DNA from: Hydrocarboniphaga effusa AP103
Lineage (GTDB): Bacteria > Pseudomonadota > Gammaproteobacteria > Nevskiales > Nevskiaceae
Direction of reading: 5' to 3'
Length of the DNA: 64,000 nucleotides
NCBI RefSeq assembly: GCF_000271305.1
Contig: NZ_AKGD01000002.1
Location: 186,001 to 250,000 of the forward strand
The position numbers and the translations under genes were made by a program. Position 1 is the stretch's first letter; each line of letters opens with the position of its first letter. Below are positions 1 through 7,358 of the stretch, piece after piece. The notes below the pieces were generated by a model, which saw only the letters and a program-made list of their open reading frames with translations, was not told where the DNA came from and ran no database searches.

Positions 1-2
1 CC

Positions 3-2258
3 GCGCCTCAGGCCGGCGAGTCCGAGGCCGTCGCCGAGATCATCGTCACCGCGCAGAAGCGCGCGCAAAGCCTGCAGAAAGTGCCGGTGTCGGTCGGCGT
101 GGTCGATGGCCAGGCTTTCGCGCAGTCGGGCAACTTCGATGCGGGCGCGATCGAGAATTTCGTGCCGAACGTCGAGATCGACATCGATGCGCAGGCGCCG
201 GTGATCGGCATTCGCGGCTACAACACCGAGACCGACAACGTCGGCTTCGAGCCGGCCGTCGGCCTGGTGCTCGACGATCTCGCGCTCGGCCGTCCCGAGT
301 TCGTGCCGGACGGCCTGTTCGACATCGAGCGCGTCGAAGTGCTGCGCGGCCCGCAGGGCACGCTGTTCGGCAAGAACACCATCGCGGGCGTCATCAACTT
401 CCGCAGCGCCGAGCCGGACAGCGGGTTTGGCGCCGGCCTCGCGCTCACGGGCGGCGATCCGCGTCAGCGGCGGGCCGAGGGCTATCTCAACGCCCCGCTC
501 GGCGACGATGCCGCCGCGCGACTCGCCGGCGTCTACTGGGACAAGCGCGGCGATGTCTGGAACAGCACGCTGCAGCGCCACGAGAATTCGCAGGAGCAGT
601 CCGCGGTTCGACTCAAGACCGGCTGGCGCAGCGAGCGCTGGCATCTCGCGCTCGCCGGCCAGTATTCGGACACGCATGCGAGCTACGCGCCCTGGCAGCT
701 TTATGACGCGAGCGCGGCCTCGCTGCGCTACGCGCAAGGCTATGACGTGCAGACCGAGGACGATCCGCTCGACGCGCGCACGGCCTTCGATCAGCCCGGC
801 TTCGTCAATCGCACCTCGAACCTCGTGCGCGGGCTCGCCGAATACGAGGCCGGCGACTGGGGCGCGCTGCACGACGTCACGCTGACGACCATCGTCGGTC
901 ACGCCGGGTTCGACCTGACCACGCTGATCGATTCCGACGTCAGCGCGGCCGACATCATCCACACCGATTTTCTCGTCGACTACGCGCAGGATTCGATCGA
1001 GCTGCGGCCGTCCGGAACCGCGGACAGCCTGTTCGGGCTCGGCGGCAATGTGGAATGGACGCTCGGTCTCTACGCGTTCCGCTCGAAGATGACGAGCCAT
1101 CTCGATGCGGTGGCGGGCGACGATCTGATCGACTTCGCGCTCAGCGCGGCCGGCGTCGAGGCGCTCGGCGGCCCGGATCTCGGGCCTGTCGGCGAGCTCA
1201 TCGATTTATTGCCGAATCTGCCGGGCATTCCGCTCAACGATGCGCTGCTGCGCGGCTTCGCGCAGGACACCGAAAGCTACGCGCTGTTCGGGCAGATGAG
1301 CTGGTCGCTGACCGACCGGCTCGCGGCGATCGTCGGTGCGCGCTTCGGAATCGAATACAAGAAAGCCGACTTCGATGTGCGGCGCGTGGGCCTGGGCATC
1401 GTCGGTCTCGTGATCGGGGCCGAGCCGTTCACCGATACGCGCAAGCGCCGCGAGACCGATGTGTCGCCCAAGCTCGGCCTGCAATACGAATTCACGCCCG
1501 AGGCGATGGGCTTCGCGACCTACACGCATGGCTTCAAGGGCGGCGGTTTCAATGCCACCGCGAGCGACGACAGCAACCTGGAGTTCGAGCCCGAGCGCGC
1601 GACGAGCTATGAAGCCGGGCTCAAGTCGCGCTGGTTCGATCGGCGCCTCACGCTCAACACCACGGTCTATCGCACCGACATCGACGATCTGCAGACGGTG
1701 GATTTCGACGGCGTGGCCTACAAGACCGCCAATGCGGCGAAGGCGCGCTTGCAGGGCGTGGAGATCGAAACGCTGTGGCGACCGCAGAGCGGCTGGTTCA
1801 GCCTCGCGGCCGCGGCGGCTTTCAGCAAGGCCGAATACGTGAAATACGACAATGCGCCGGCGGCTTCGGAAAACGCCGATGCGGAAACCCAGGACTTGAG
1901 TGGACGCACGCTGGCGAATGCGCCGCGCGTGACCGCGACCCTCTCACCGCAGCTGCACTTCGGGCTGCCGTGGAACGCGAGCGGGCTGCTCGGCATCGAC
2001 CTGAGCCATCGCGGAGATCAGTACTCGGCGGTCGATCTGGATACGCACAGCTTCCAGAAGGCCTACACGCTGCTCGGTGCGCGGCTGGCTTTGACGAGCG
2101 CAGACGAGCGCTGGCAGTTCGTCGTCAACGGCACCAATCTGACCGACAAGCGCACGCTCGATCTGGTGTTCGATCACAGCGTGTTCGCGAGCACCTACGT
2201 GGCGCAGCAGAATCCGCTGCGCAGCGTCTCGGCGACGCTGCGCTACGGGTTCCGTTAG
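3..2258 (+). CDS. TonB-dependent receptor, 5' end outside window
   Basis: Outer-membrane barrel that takes up a bound ligand using TonB energy; the ligand is unknown. The frame is open to the window edge, so the signal peptide and TonB box are missing and about 751 residues are visible. The first codons already read as the start of a plug domain (EIIVTAQKRAQSLQKVPVSV). The usual plug signature IERVEVLRGPQGTLFGKNT follows about 105-125 residues in. The rest alternates aromatic beta-strands with long loops, and the last strand ends LRYGFR. The internal GTG at 81 is not the real start because the plug homology extends upstream of it. No transport or enzyme gene next to it reveals the substrate. 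Family assignment is firm; substrate is not. Confidence 0.95.
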   Translation, partial: APQAGESEAVAEIIVTAQKRAQSLQKVPVSVGVVDGQAFAQSGNFDAGAIENFVPNVEIDIDAQAPVIGIRGYNTETDNVGFEPAVGLVLDDLALGRPEFVPDGLFDIERVEVLRGPQGTLFGKNTIAGVINFRSAEPDSGFGAGLALTGGDPRQRRAEGYLNAPLGDDAAARLAGVYWDKRGDVWNSTLQRHENSQEQSAVRLKTGWRSERWHLALAGQYSDTHASYAPWQLYDASAASLRYAQGYDVQTEDDPLDARTAFDQPGFVNRTSNLVRGLAEYEAGDWGALHDVTLTTIVGHAGFDLTTLIDSDVSAADIIHTDFLVDYAQDSIELRPSGTADSLFGLGGNVEWTLGLYAFRSKMTSHLDAVAGDDLIDFALSAAGVEALGGPDLGPVGELIDLLPNLPGIPLNDALLRGFAQDTESYALFGQMSWSLTDRLAAIVGARFGIEYKKADFDVRRVGLGIVGLVIGAEPFTDTRKRRETDVSPKLGLQYEFTPEAMGFATYTHGFKGGGFNATASDDSNLEFEPERATSYEAGLKSRWFDRRLTLNTTVYRTDIDDLQTVDFDGVAYKTANAAKARLQGVEIETLWRPQSGWFSLAAAAAFSKAEYVKYDNAPAASENADAETQDLSGRTLANAPRVTATLSPQLHFGLPWNASGLLGIDLSHRGDQYSAVDLDTHSFQKAYTLLGARLALTSADERWQFVVNGTNLTDKRTLDLVFDHSVFASTYVAQQNPLRSVSATLRYGFR

Positions 2259-2269
2259 GCCGCACGGGT

Positions 2270-2635
2270 TCAGCGCGCCGAGGCGACTTGTAGGGCGAGC
2301 GAGGGCAGCAGCGATTGCAGCTGCGTTTCCAGCTCGCTGCGCAGCTCGATCTGCTGCTGGAGCAGCGCAGCGTCGGTGCGGGCGGTGAACAGCTGCTGCT
2401 GCAGCTGTTGCTGCAGTTCGCTGCGCAGCTCGATGTCCTGCTGACGCAAAGCCGCATCGGCCTGGGCGGCGATCTGCAGGCCGACGGCGGTGCTCGCGAG
2501 CGGCATCGCGCTGGCATCGGCAGCCGTGCTGCTCAGGCTCGCGAATGCGATGCCGCAGCTCAGAACGAGGCCGCTGATGCTCATTGCGCGGGTGGCGTGG
2601 CTGAAGGTGTTGCGGATGATGTTGAGGTTCTGCAT
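2270..2635 (-). CDS. small exported Gln-rich coiled-coil protein
   Basis: 121 residues, no family recognised. Residues 1 to about 43 look like a Sec signal peptide with a long n-region and a hydrophobic stretch near 19-36. The mature part holds two near-identical 23-residue units (D60-L82 and D88-L110) with a 28-residue period. Both contain DAAL, QQ and IELRSEL and should form amphipathic helices or a coiled coil. The start is supported by AAGGAG seven bases upstream of the ATG. It ends 11 bases from the TonB receptor on the other strand, so the two genes converge. A periplasmic or envelope structural role is possible but is only inference. Confidence 0.7.
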   Translation of the reverse strand: MQNLNIIRNTFSHATRAMSISGLVLSCGIAFASLSSTAADASAMPLASTAVGLQIAAQADAALRQQDIELRSELQQQLQQQLFTARTDAALLQQQIELRSELETQLQSLLPSLALQVASAR

Positions 2636-2869
2636 GGCACGACTCCTTGAGTGGATGGGTGTGGACGCCTGTTGGATAGCGACGCGCGTGCCAGCTTGGA
2701 AAAATTTCGCAAGCCTTTATTTTTGCTTGTGTTATTTGAATATGGTCAGCGCCGGAAAGTGTCCGCGGACAGTTGCCGGGGCGATCGGCGTCCGCGTCCG
2801 GTGACCGCGGACGCGCGCTACCATGCGACCCGTTGCCGGTTGTTCCACCCACGCCGTAGCGAGAAGCCC

Positions 2870-3682
2870 ATGCCGCGTTCCACCCTGCAGGTCAGCTCCG
2901 CGCTGACGCTCGAAACCCGCTCGGGGCATCTCGCCGGCAAGCGTTGGGTCGAACTGCTGGCCGCCATCGAGACCACGCAGTCGATCTCGTCGGCCGCCAA
3001 GGCGATCAAGCTCAGCTACAAGGCGGCCTGGGACGCGGTGGAAGCGATGAACAATCTCGCCGATGCGCCGCTGGTCGAGCGCTCGGTCGGCGGCAAGGGT
3101 GGCGGCGGCACCAAGCTCACCGAGCGCGGGCGCCAGCTCGTCGAGACCTTTCGCGCGGTGGAGCAGGAGAACGCGCGCTTCCTCGCGGCCGTCAACGCGC
3201 GCATCCGCAATGCGGAGCGCGATCTTTCACTGATCGGAAAATTCAACATGCTCACGAGTGCGCGCAATCACTTCTCGGGCAAGGTGCTGCGCGTGCAGCG
3301 CGGCGCGGTCAACGACGAGGTGGAGCTGCAGATCGCCGGCGGCGAGCGGCTGATCGCCGTGGTCACGCACGAGAGCACCGAGACGCTGCGCCTTGCGCCC
3401 GGCGTCGAAGCGATCGCGCTGATCAAGGCTTCGTGGGTGATGATCGCGATCGAGGACGACGGCGCGCCGTACAGGCTGTCGGCGCGCAACCGCCTGCTGG
3501 GCACCGTGAGCCGGCTCACGCCCGGCGCGGTCAACACCGAAGTCGTGCTCGAACTCCAGGGCGGCAAGGTGATGGCGGCGATCATCACCAACGAAGCGGC
3601 CAGGGAGCTCGGGCTCGCCGTGGGCGTGAAGGCCTCGGCGATCTTCAAGGCTTCGAGCGTGATTCTCGGCGTCTCGGGCTGA
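2870..3682 (+). CDS. modE: molybdate-responsive transcriptional regulator ModE
   Basis: 270 residues, the usual ModE length (about 262). The N-terminal winged helix is LysR-like (about residues 20-110, including SISSAAKAIKLSYKAAWDAV). Two Mop/TOBE molybdate-binding domains follow, starting SARNHFSGKV and SARNRLLGTV. With molybdate bound, ModE represses mod transport genes. The frame is open further upstream to 2651, but the ATG at 2870 gives the normal ModE N-terminus (MPRSTLQVSSAL) and earlier residues are not family-like. It converges on modC, with a gap of 11 bases, and a ModE box lies in front of modA. Confidence 0.95.
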   Translation: MPRSTLQVSSALTLETRSGHLAGKRWVELLAAIETTQSISSAAKAIKLSYKAAWDAVEAMNNLADAPLVERSVGGKGGGGTKLTERGRQLVETFRAVEQENARFLAAVNARIRNAERDLSLIGKFNMLTSARNHFSGKVLRVQRGAVNDEVELQIAGGERLIAVVTHESTETLRLAPGVEAIALIKASWVMIAIEDDGAPYRLSARNRLLGTVSRLTPGAVNTEVVLELQGGKVMAAIITNEAARELGLAVGVKASAIFKASSVILGVSG

Positions 3683-3693
3683 TTCGCGCGGCC

Positions 3694-4353
3694 TCAGCGC
3701 AGCGAAGCCTCTTCGCCAGCGGGCAATCGTCCGCTTCGCATGCTCAGCACGCGATCGGCCAGGTAATCGACCTCGGCGGTCGCATGCGTGACGTAGAGCA
3801 TCGGGACGCGCGTTTCCTGCTTGATGCGCCGCAGGAACGGCAGGATCTGCTGCTTGAGCCGATCGTCGAGCGAGGACAGCGGCTCGTCGAGCAGCAGCAG
3901 GCGCGGCGAATACAGCAGCGCGCGGCCGAGCGCGACGCGCTGGCGTTCGCCGCCCGACAGCTGCGATGGACGGCGCGCCACGAGCGGCCGCAGTTCCAGC
4001 AGGTCGACCACCGCATCGAAGCCCAGCCGGCGCTCCGCCGGTTTCAGCCGGCGCCAGCCGTAGAGCAGGTTGTCGCGCACCGACAGATGCGGAAACAGCT
4101 GGCCGTCCTGGAACACGAGGCCGAAGTGGCGCTTCCACGGCGGAACGAACTGCCCGGCGGCGACGTCGACGAGGGTTTCGTCGCCGAAGCGCAGCGCGCC
4201 GGCCTGCGGTTTGAGCAAGCCCGCGAGCAGGGCCAGCAGCGTGCTCTTGCCGGCGCCCGAAGCCCCGACGATGCCGGTCACGCCGGCTTCGATGCGCGCA
4301 GTGGCGGCCAACGTGAACTCGCCGCGCCGGTAGCGCAGGTCGAACTCAAGCAT
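3694..4353 (-). CDS. modC: molybdate ABC transporter ATP-binding protein ModC (short form)
   Basis: 219-residue ABC ATPase driving molybdate import. Visible motifs are Walker A GASGAGKST, signature LSGGERQRVA, Walker B LLLLDEPLSSLD and switch His in YVTHATAEVD. It overlaps the end of modB by 8 bases, so translation is probably coupled. Canonical ModC is about 350 residues with a C-terminal TOBE/Mop domain; that domain is absent here and the protein stops soon after the ATPase core. MLEFDLRY is taken as the start because it gives the normal ABC N-terminus; an in-frame upstream start would add five residues. Confidence 0.93.
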   Translation of the reverse strand: MLEFDLRYRRGEFTLAATARIEAGVTGIVGASGAGKSTLLALLAGLLKPQAGALRFGDETLVDVAAGQFVPPWKRHFGLVFQDGQLFPHLSVRDNLLYGWRRLKPAERRLGFDAVVDLLELRPLVARRPSQLSGGERQRVALGRALLYSPRLLLLDEPLSSLDDRLKQQILPFLRRIKQETRVPMLYVTHATAEVDYLADRVLSMRSGRLPAGEEASLR

Positions 4354-5053
4354 GCGGGGTTCTCGCATCGCCGATCAGATGCTCGGCGCGGCGGCCGATC
4401 CAGTGGCTCGCGAGCAGCGCGCAAACCGCGAGCGCGATCGACAGCAGCACGAGCCGCGCGGCTGCGGCTTCGCCGTCGGGCAAGTGCGAGTACGAATAGA
4501 TCGCCAGCGGCAAGGTGCGCGTCTGGCCCGGGATATTGCCGACGAAGGCCATCGTCGCCCCGAATTCGCCGAGGCTGCGCGAGAAGCACAGCACTGCGCC
4601 GATGACGATGCCGGGCAGCGCGAGCGGCAGCGTGATGGTGAAGAAGCTGCGCAGCGGCGTCGCCCCGAGCGTGGTCGCGGCCTGCTCGAGCCGCGTGTCG
4701 ATCATGCGGAACGCCAGCCGCACGGGCTGCACCATGAGCGGAAACGCGATCACGGCCGACGCCAGCACCGCGCCTTTCCAGTCGAACGCGAAGACGATGC
4801 CGAAATGCTGCTGCAACCAGCTGCCGAGCGGGCCGCGTGTGCCGAGCAGCATCAGCAGCAGATAACCCGGCACCACCGGCGGCAACACCATCGGCAGCTG
4901 GATCAGCGTTTCGATCAGCGCCTTGCCGAAGAATTCGCGCCGCGCCATCAGCCAGGACAGCGCGATGCCCAGCGGCAGGCACAGCAGCGTCGCGAAGGCC
5001 GCGACTTTGGCCGACAGCCAGACGGCCTGCCATTCCTCGGGTGTCAGCGCCAT
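4346..5053 (-). CDS. modB: molybdate ABC transporter permease ModB
   Basis: 235-residue inner-membrane permease with about five or six hydrophobic segments. The BPD_transp_1 coupling region reads EQAATTLGATPLRSFFTITLPLALPGI (residues about 140-165), and the MLPPVVPGYLLL segment is typical of ModB. The ATG at 5051-5053 (MALTPEEWQAVWLS) is preferred over an upstream in-frame start because it matches family length and follows modA by only 4 bases. It works with ModA and ModC to import molybdate for molybdenum cofactor. Confidence 0.94.
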   Translation of the reverse strand: MALTPEEWQAVWLSAKVAAFATLLCLPLGIALSWLMARREFFGKALIETLIQLPMVLPPVVPGYLLLMLLGTRGPLGSWLQQHFGIVFAFDWKGAVLASAVIAFPLMVQPVRLAFRMIDTRLEQAATTLGATPLRSFFTITLPLALPGIVIGAVLCFSRSLGEFGATMAFVGNIPGQTRTLPLAIYSYSHLPDGEAAAARLVLLSIALAVCALLASHWIGRRAEHLIGDARTPHA

Positions 5054-5057
5054 GCGG

Positions 5058-5828
5058 TCAAGGCGCGGACGTGAGCCGCGTGAAGCCGTGGCGCTCGAAT
5101 GTCGCGGCGGCTTCTCTGGAGGTGTGCAGATAGCGCAGGAACTCGCGCGCCGCCGGCCGCGCATTCCCGACCAGCGCCACCGGATAGACGATCGGCTCGT
5201 GCGCGTCTTCGGGGAAGGTGGACATGATCTCGACCTTGTCGCTGATCGCCGCGTCGGTCGCGTAGACGATGCCGGCCGCGCATTCGCCGCGCTCGACGAA
5301 ATTCAGCGCGGTGCGCACGTCGTCGGTGCCGACGATGCGCGGCCTGATCGCCTCCCACCAGCCCAGGGCTTCGAGGCTTTGGCGGGCGTAGATGCCCACC
5401 GGAACCACGCCGGGTTCGCCCGTGCAGAGCTTGCCGTCGAAGGCCCTGGCGAAGTCGAAACCCCTGCGCATCTCGGCCCGGAAGCGCCGGCCCTTCGGCG
5501 CGATCAGCACGAGCGTATTGCCGAGCAGGTCGATGCGCGTGGAGGCTTCGATGCGACCGCGCTGCTGCAGGTAGTCCATCCAGTTGCGGTCGGCCGAGGC
5601 GAACATGTCGGCCGGAGCGCCGGCCTCGATCTGCTTGGCGAGCGCGGACGAAGCCGCGAACGCGAGCGTCGGTGCCGTGTGTCCGCCCTGTTTCCACTGC
5701 GCGGCGATGTCGGTCAGGGCGCTCGTGAGGCTCGCGGCCGCGAACACGCGCACGGCTTCCTCGGCGCGTGCGGTCAGCGACGAGCACAGCAGCAAGGCCA
5801 GAACGAACGGCCGCAGGAAAAGGCGCAT
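5058..5828 (-). CDS. modA: periplasmic molybdate-binding protein ModA
   Basis: 256 residues. A signal peptide (MRLFLRPFVLALLLCSSLTARA) is followed by the ModA start VRVFAAASLTSAL and the typical ASSALAKQIEAGAPADMFASAD stretch, which carry oxyanion-binding Ser and Ala residues. It captures molybdate or tungstate and hands it to ModB. It is the first gene of modABC; a ModE box ends 21 bases upstream of the start codon. The chosen ATG gives the signal peptide; the frame extends 19 codons further upstream with no family similarity and would run through the ModE box. Confidence 0.95.
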   Translation of the reverse strand: MRLFLRPFVLALLLCSSLTARAEEAVRVFAAASLTSALTDIAAQWKQGGHTAPTLAFAASSALAKQIEAGAPADMFASADRNWMDYLQQRGRIEASTRIDLLGNTLVLIAPKGRRFRAEMRRGFDFARAFDGKLCTGEPGVVPVGIYARQSLEALGWWEAIRPRIVGTDDVRTALNFVERGECAAGIVYATDAAISDKVEIMSTFPEDAHEPIVYPVALVGNARPAAREFLRYLHTSREAAATFERHGFTRLTSAP

Positions 5829-5848
5829 GGTTTGCCGAAGACGAGGGA

Positions 5849-5872
5849 CGCTATGGAGATTTGTATATAACG
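5849..5872 (-). promoter_or_regulatory. ModE-binding box in front of modA
   Basis: Read on the plus strand it is CGCTATGGA, a 6-nt spacer, then TATATAACG. The known ModE consensus is CGCTATATA, 6-7 nt, TATATAACG, so one half is perfect and the other has two mismatches. It sits 21-44 bases before the modA start and its AT-rich core could overlap the -10 element. Molybdate-ModE binding here would repress modABC. Confidence 0.85.
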
Positions 5873-5881
5873 TGGGCAGTG

Positions 5882-5925
5882 TCAATCGAGCTCTCGTTCG
5901 AACCTTCGGTCGAGCCCTCGATTGA
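5882..5925. repeat. 9-bp inverted repeat with 26-nt loop
   Basis: TCAATCGAG at 5882-5890 is matched exactly by CTCGATTGA at 5917-5925. The loop and the following 20 bases are made of degenerate TTCGAACC/GTCGAGCC units. It lies between the modA promoter and the DUF1304 gene. It could be an operator for the divergent gene or a remnant repeat. Confidence 0.45.
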
Positions 5926-6015
5926 GCCGCCGGTCGAACCGGGCAATCGGCGCGGTCGTGCGCTGCGCGCCGAACCCGCGCGCGGCCTTATGATCGAGAC
6001 AAAAGGGGAGAACGC

Positions 6016-6366
6016 ATGAAGCTGATCGCCGATGTCGCCATCGTGCTGGTGGCCCTGCTGCACCTGTATTTCCTGGTGCTCGAAATGTTCTGGTGGACCA
6101 AGCCGATGGGCCGGCGCGTGTTCGGCCTGTCCGCCGAATTCGCGCTCGCGTCGAAGGCGCTCGCGGCGAACCAGGGGCTCTACAACGGCTTTCTCGCCGC
6201 CGGCCTGCTCTGGGGCCTCATCGACGGGCTCGCCGCGTTCAAGCTGTTCTTCCTGGGCTGCGTGATCGTGGCCGGCGTGTTCGGGGCGATCACGGTGAAC
6301 CGGCGCATCCTGTACGTGCAATCGCTGCCGGCGGTGCTGGCGCTGGTGCTCGTTCTCTCGAGCTAG
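6016..6366 (+). CDS. DUF1304 family membrane protein
   Basis: 116 residues with four predicted membrane helices (about 4-26, 45-68, 72-92, 97-115). LHLYFLVLEMFWWTKPMGRRVFG and LAANQGLYNGFLAAGL are the conserved DUF1304 segments. Function is unknown for the family. AGGGGAG lies just upstream of the ATG. Its stop codon interlocks with that of the convergent alkB: both TAGs lie in the palindrome CTAG at 6363-6366. Confidence 0.9.
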   Translation: MKLIADVAIVLVALLHLYFLVLEMFWWTKPMGRRVFGLSAEFALASKALAANQGLYNGFLAAGLLWGLIDGLAAFKLFFLGCVIVAGVFGAITVNRRILYVQSLPAVLALVLVLSS

Positions 6367-7013
6367 AAGACTTTGCGGAAGGTCAGGTTGTAGCGCAGCG
6401 ATCCGGTTGCCGGATGCTGCGCCTGGGCGATCGGTTGCACGCCGTGATACGCGAGCCGCGACACGCCGCCCCACACCACCACGTCGCCGTGCACGAGGCG
6501 CGAGCGCTTGGTCGGGCCGCTGCGCGTGTTGCGGCCGAACACGAAAATCGCGGGCACGCCGAGCGAGACCGAAATGATCGGCGCCTGCACGTCGTGCTCG
6601 TCGCGATCCTGGTGCAGCGTGAGCCGGCTTCCGGGTTCGTAGCGGTTGACCAGGCAGGCATCGGTGCTGAGTTCGTCGTGATAGCCCGCCGCATTCGCGG
6701 CCTGCTGCGCGAGTTCGGTGAACACACGCGGCAACGCGGGCCATGCTCGCTGCGTGATCGGGTCGATCGCCTCGTAGCGATAGCCGTGCGTATCGCTGAC
6801 CCAGCCGAGTCGCCCGCAATTGGTCATCGCCACCGACATGCGCTTGCCGCCCGGCACGATCAGGTGGCGAAACGGTGATTGCGCGCTGATCGTGTCGATC
6901 TGCGCGAGCAACTCGCTTGCGACATCGAGCGCGAAGCCGCGCAGGATCACGGCTCCATCGGCGAGCGCTTCGGTGCGGCGCTCGGTTTCGATCGAGTCGA
7001 ACAGATCGCTCAT
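6363..7013 (-). CDS. alkB: alpha-ketoglutarate-dependent DNA dealkylase AlkB
   Basis: 216 residues, the same size as E. coli AlkB. It repairs N1-methyladenine and N3-methylcytosine by oxidative demethylation with Fe(II) and 2-oxoglutarate. The metal ligands are visible: H134-Q-D136 in LHQDRDEHD and the distal His in YHGVQPI. The C-terminus RYNLTFRKVF carries the 2-oxoglutarate-binding Arg residues. No ada gene is adjacent, so it does not look like an adaptive-response operon. The small gene at 7042-7230 lies just upstream and may be co-transcribed. Confidence 0.95.
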   Translation of the reverse strand: MSDLFDSIETERRTEALADGAVILRGFALDVASELLAQIDTISAQSPFRHLIVPGGKRMSVAMTNCGRLGWVSDTHGYRYEAIDPITQRAWPALPRVFTELAQQAANAAGYHDELSTDACLVNRYEPGSRLTLHQDRDEHDVQAPIISVSLGVPAIFVFGRNTRSGPTKRSRLVHGDVVVWGGVSRLAYHGVQPIAQAQHPATGSLRYNLTFRKVF

Positions 7014-7041
7014 CGCGAGGCTCTGCGTCCGTTCGCGGCCG

Positions 7042-7230
7042 TCATTCGAGACGCTTGAGCAGTTCGAGTCCGCGCTGCGTCACGACATGCATGTGATTCC
7101 AGCCCGCCATCAGCAGTCCGAGCTTTTCGAGTCGCGCGAGTATCGGCATCGGGGCCTGCAAATCCTGCTTGTCCTGCGCGTAATTGCGCAGCCATGCCAA
7201 CTCATCGGCGGTCAAGCTTGGGTCATCCAT
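7042..7230 (-). CDS. small hypothetical protein
   Basis: 62 residues beginning MDDPSLTADELAWLRNYAQD. No family is recognised. The sequence has a helix-turn pattern (ILARLEKLGLLMAGWNHMHVVTQRGLELLKRLE) that resembles the second half of a winged helix: a short helix, a loop, and a T-x-R-G-LELL strand-helix as in MarR/PadR-type wings. It may therefore be a mini DNA-binding protein. The start was chosen as the first ATG in the frame that gives a compact protein; upstream codons look non-coding. It precedes alkB by 28 bases on the same strand. Confidence 0.5.
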   Translation of the reverse strand: MDDPSLTADELAWLRNYAQDKQDLQAPMPILARLEKLGLLMAGWNHMHVVTQRGLELLKRLE

Positions 7231-7358
7231 GATCGGCTCCAACAGGGTTGAACAGCGAGCTGAAAGCGGTTTTTCCGCAGCGTGTCTGGCCAACATCGTG
7301 CAGGTTCCCACTATAACGCCGGCTTTCGACTTCGCTGGGCGAGAAACCAGGAGGGCGA

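Noticed and set aside
2651-2869. N-terminal extension of ModE
   Set aside because: 73 additional codons are Arg-rich and not family-like; the ATG at 2870 gives the normal ModE length.
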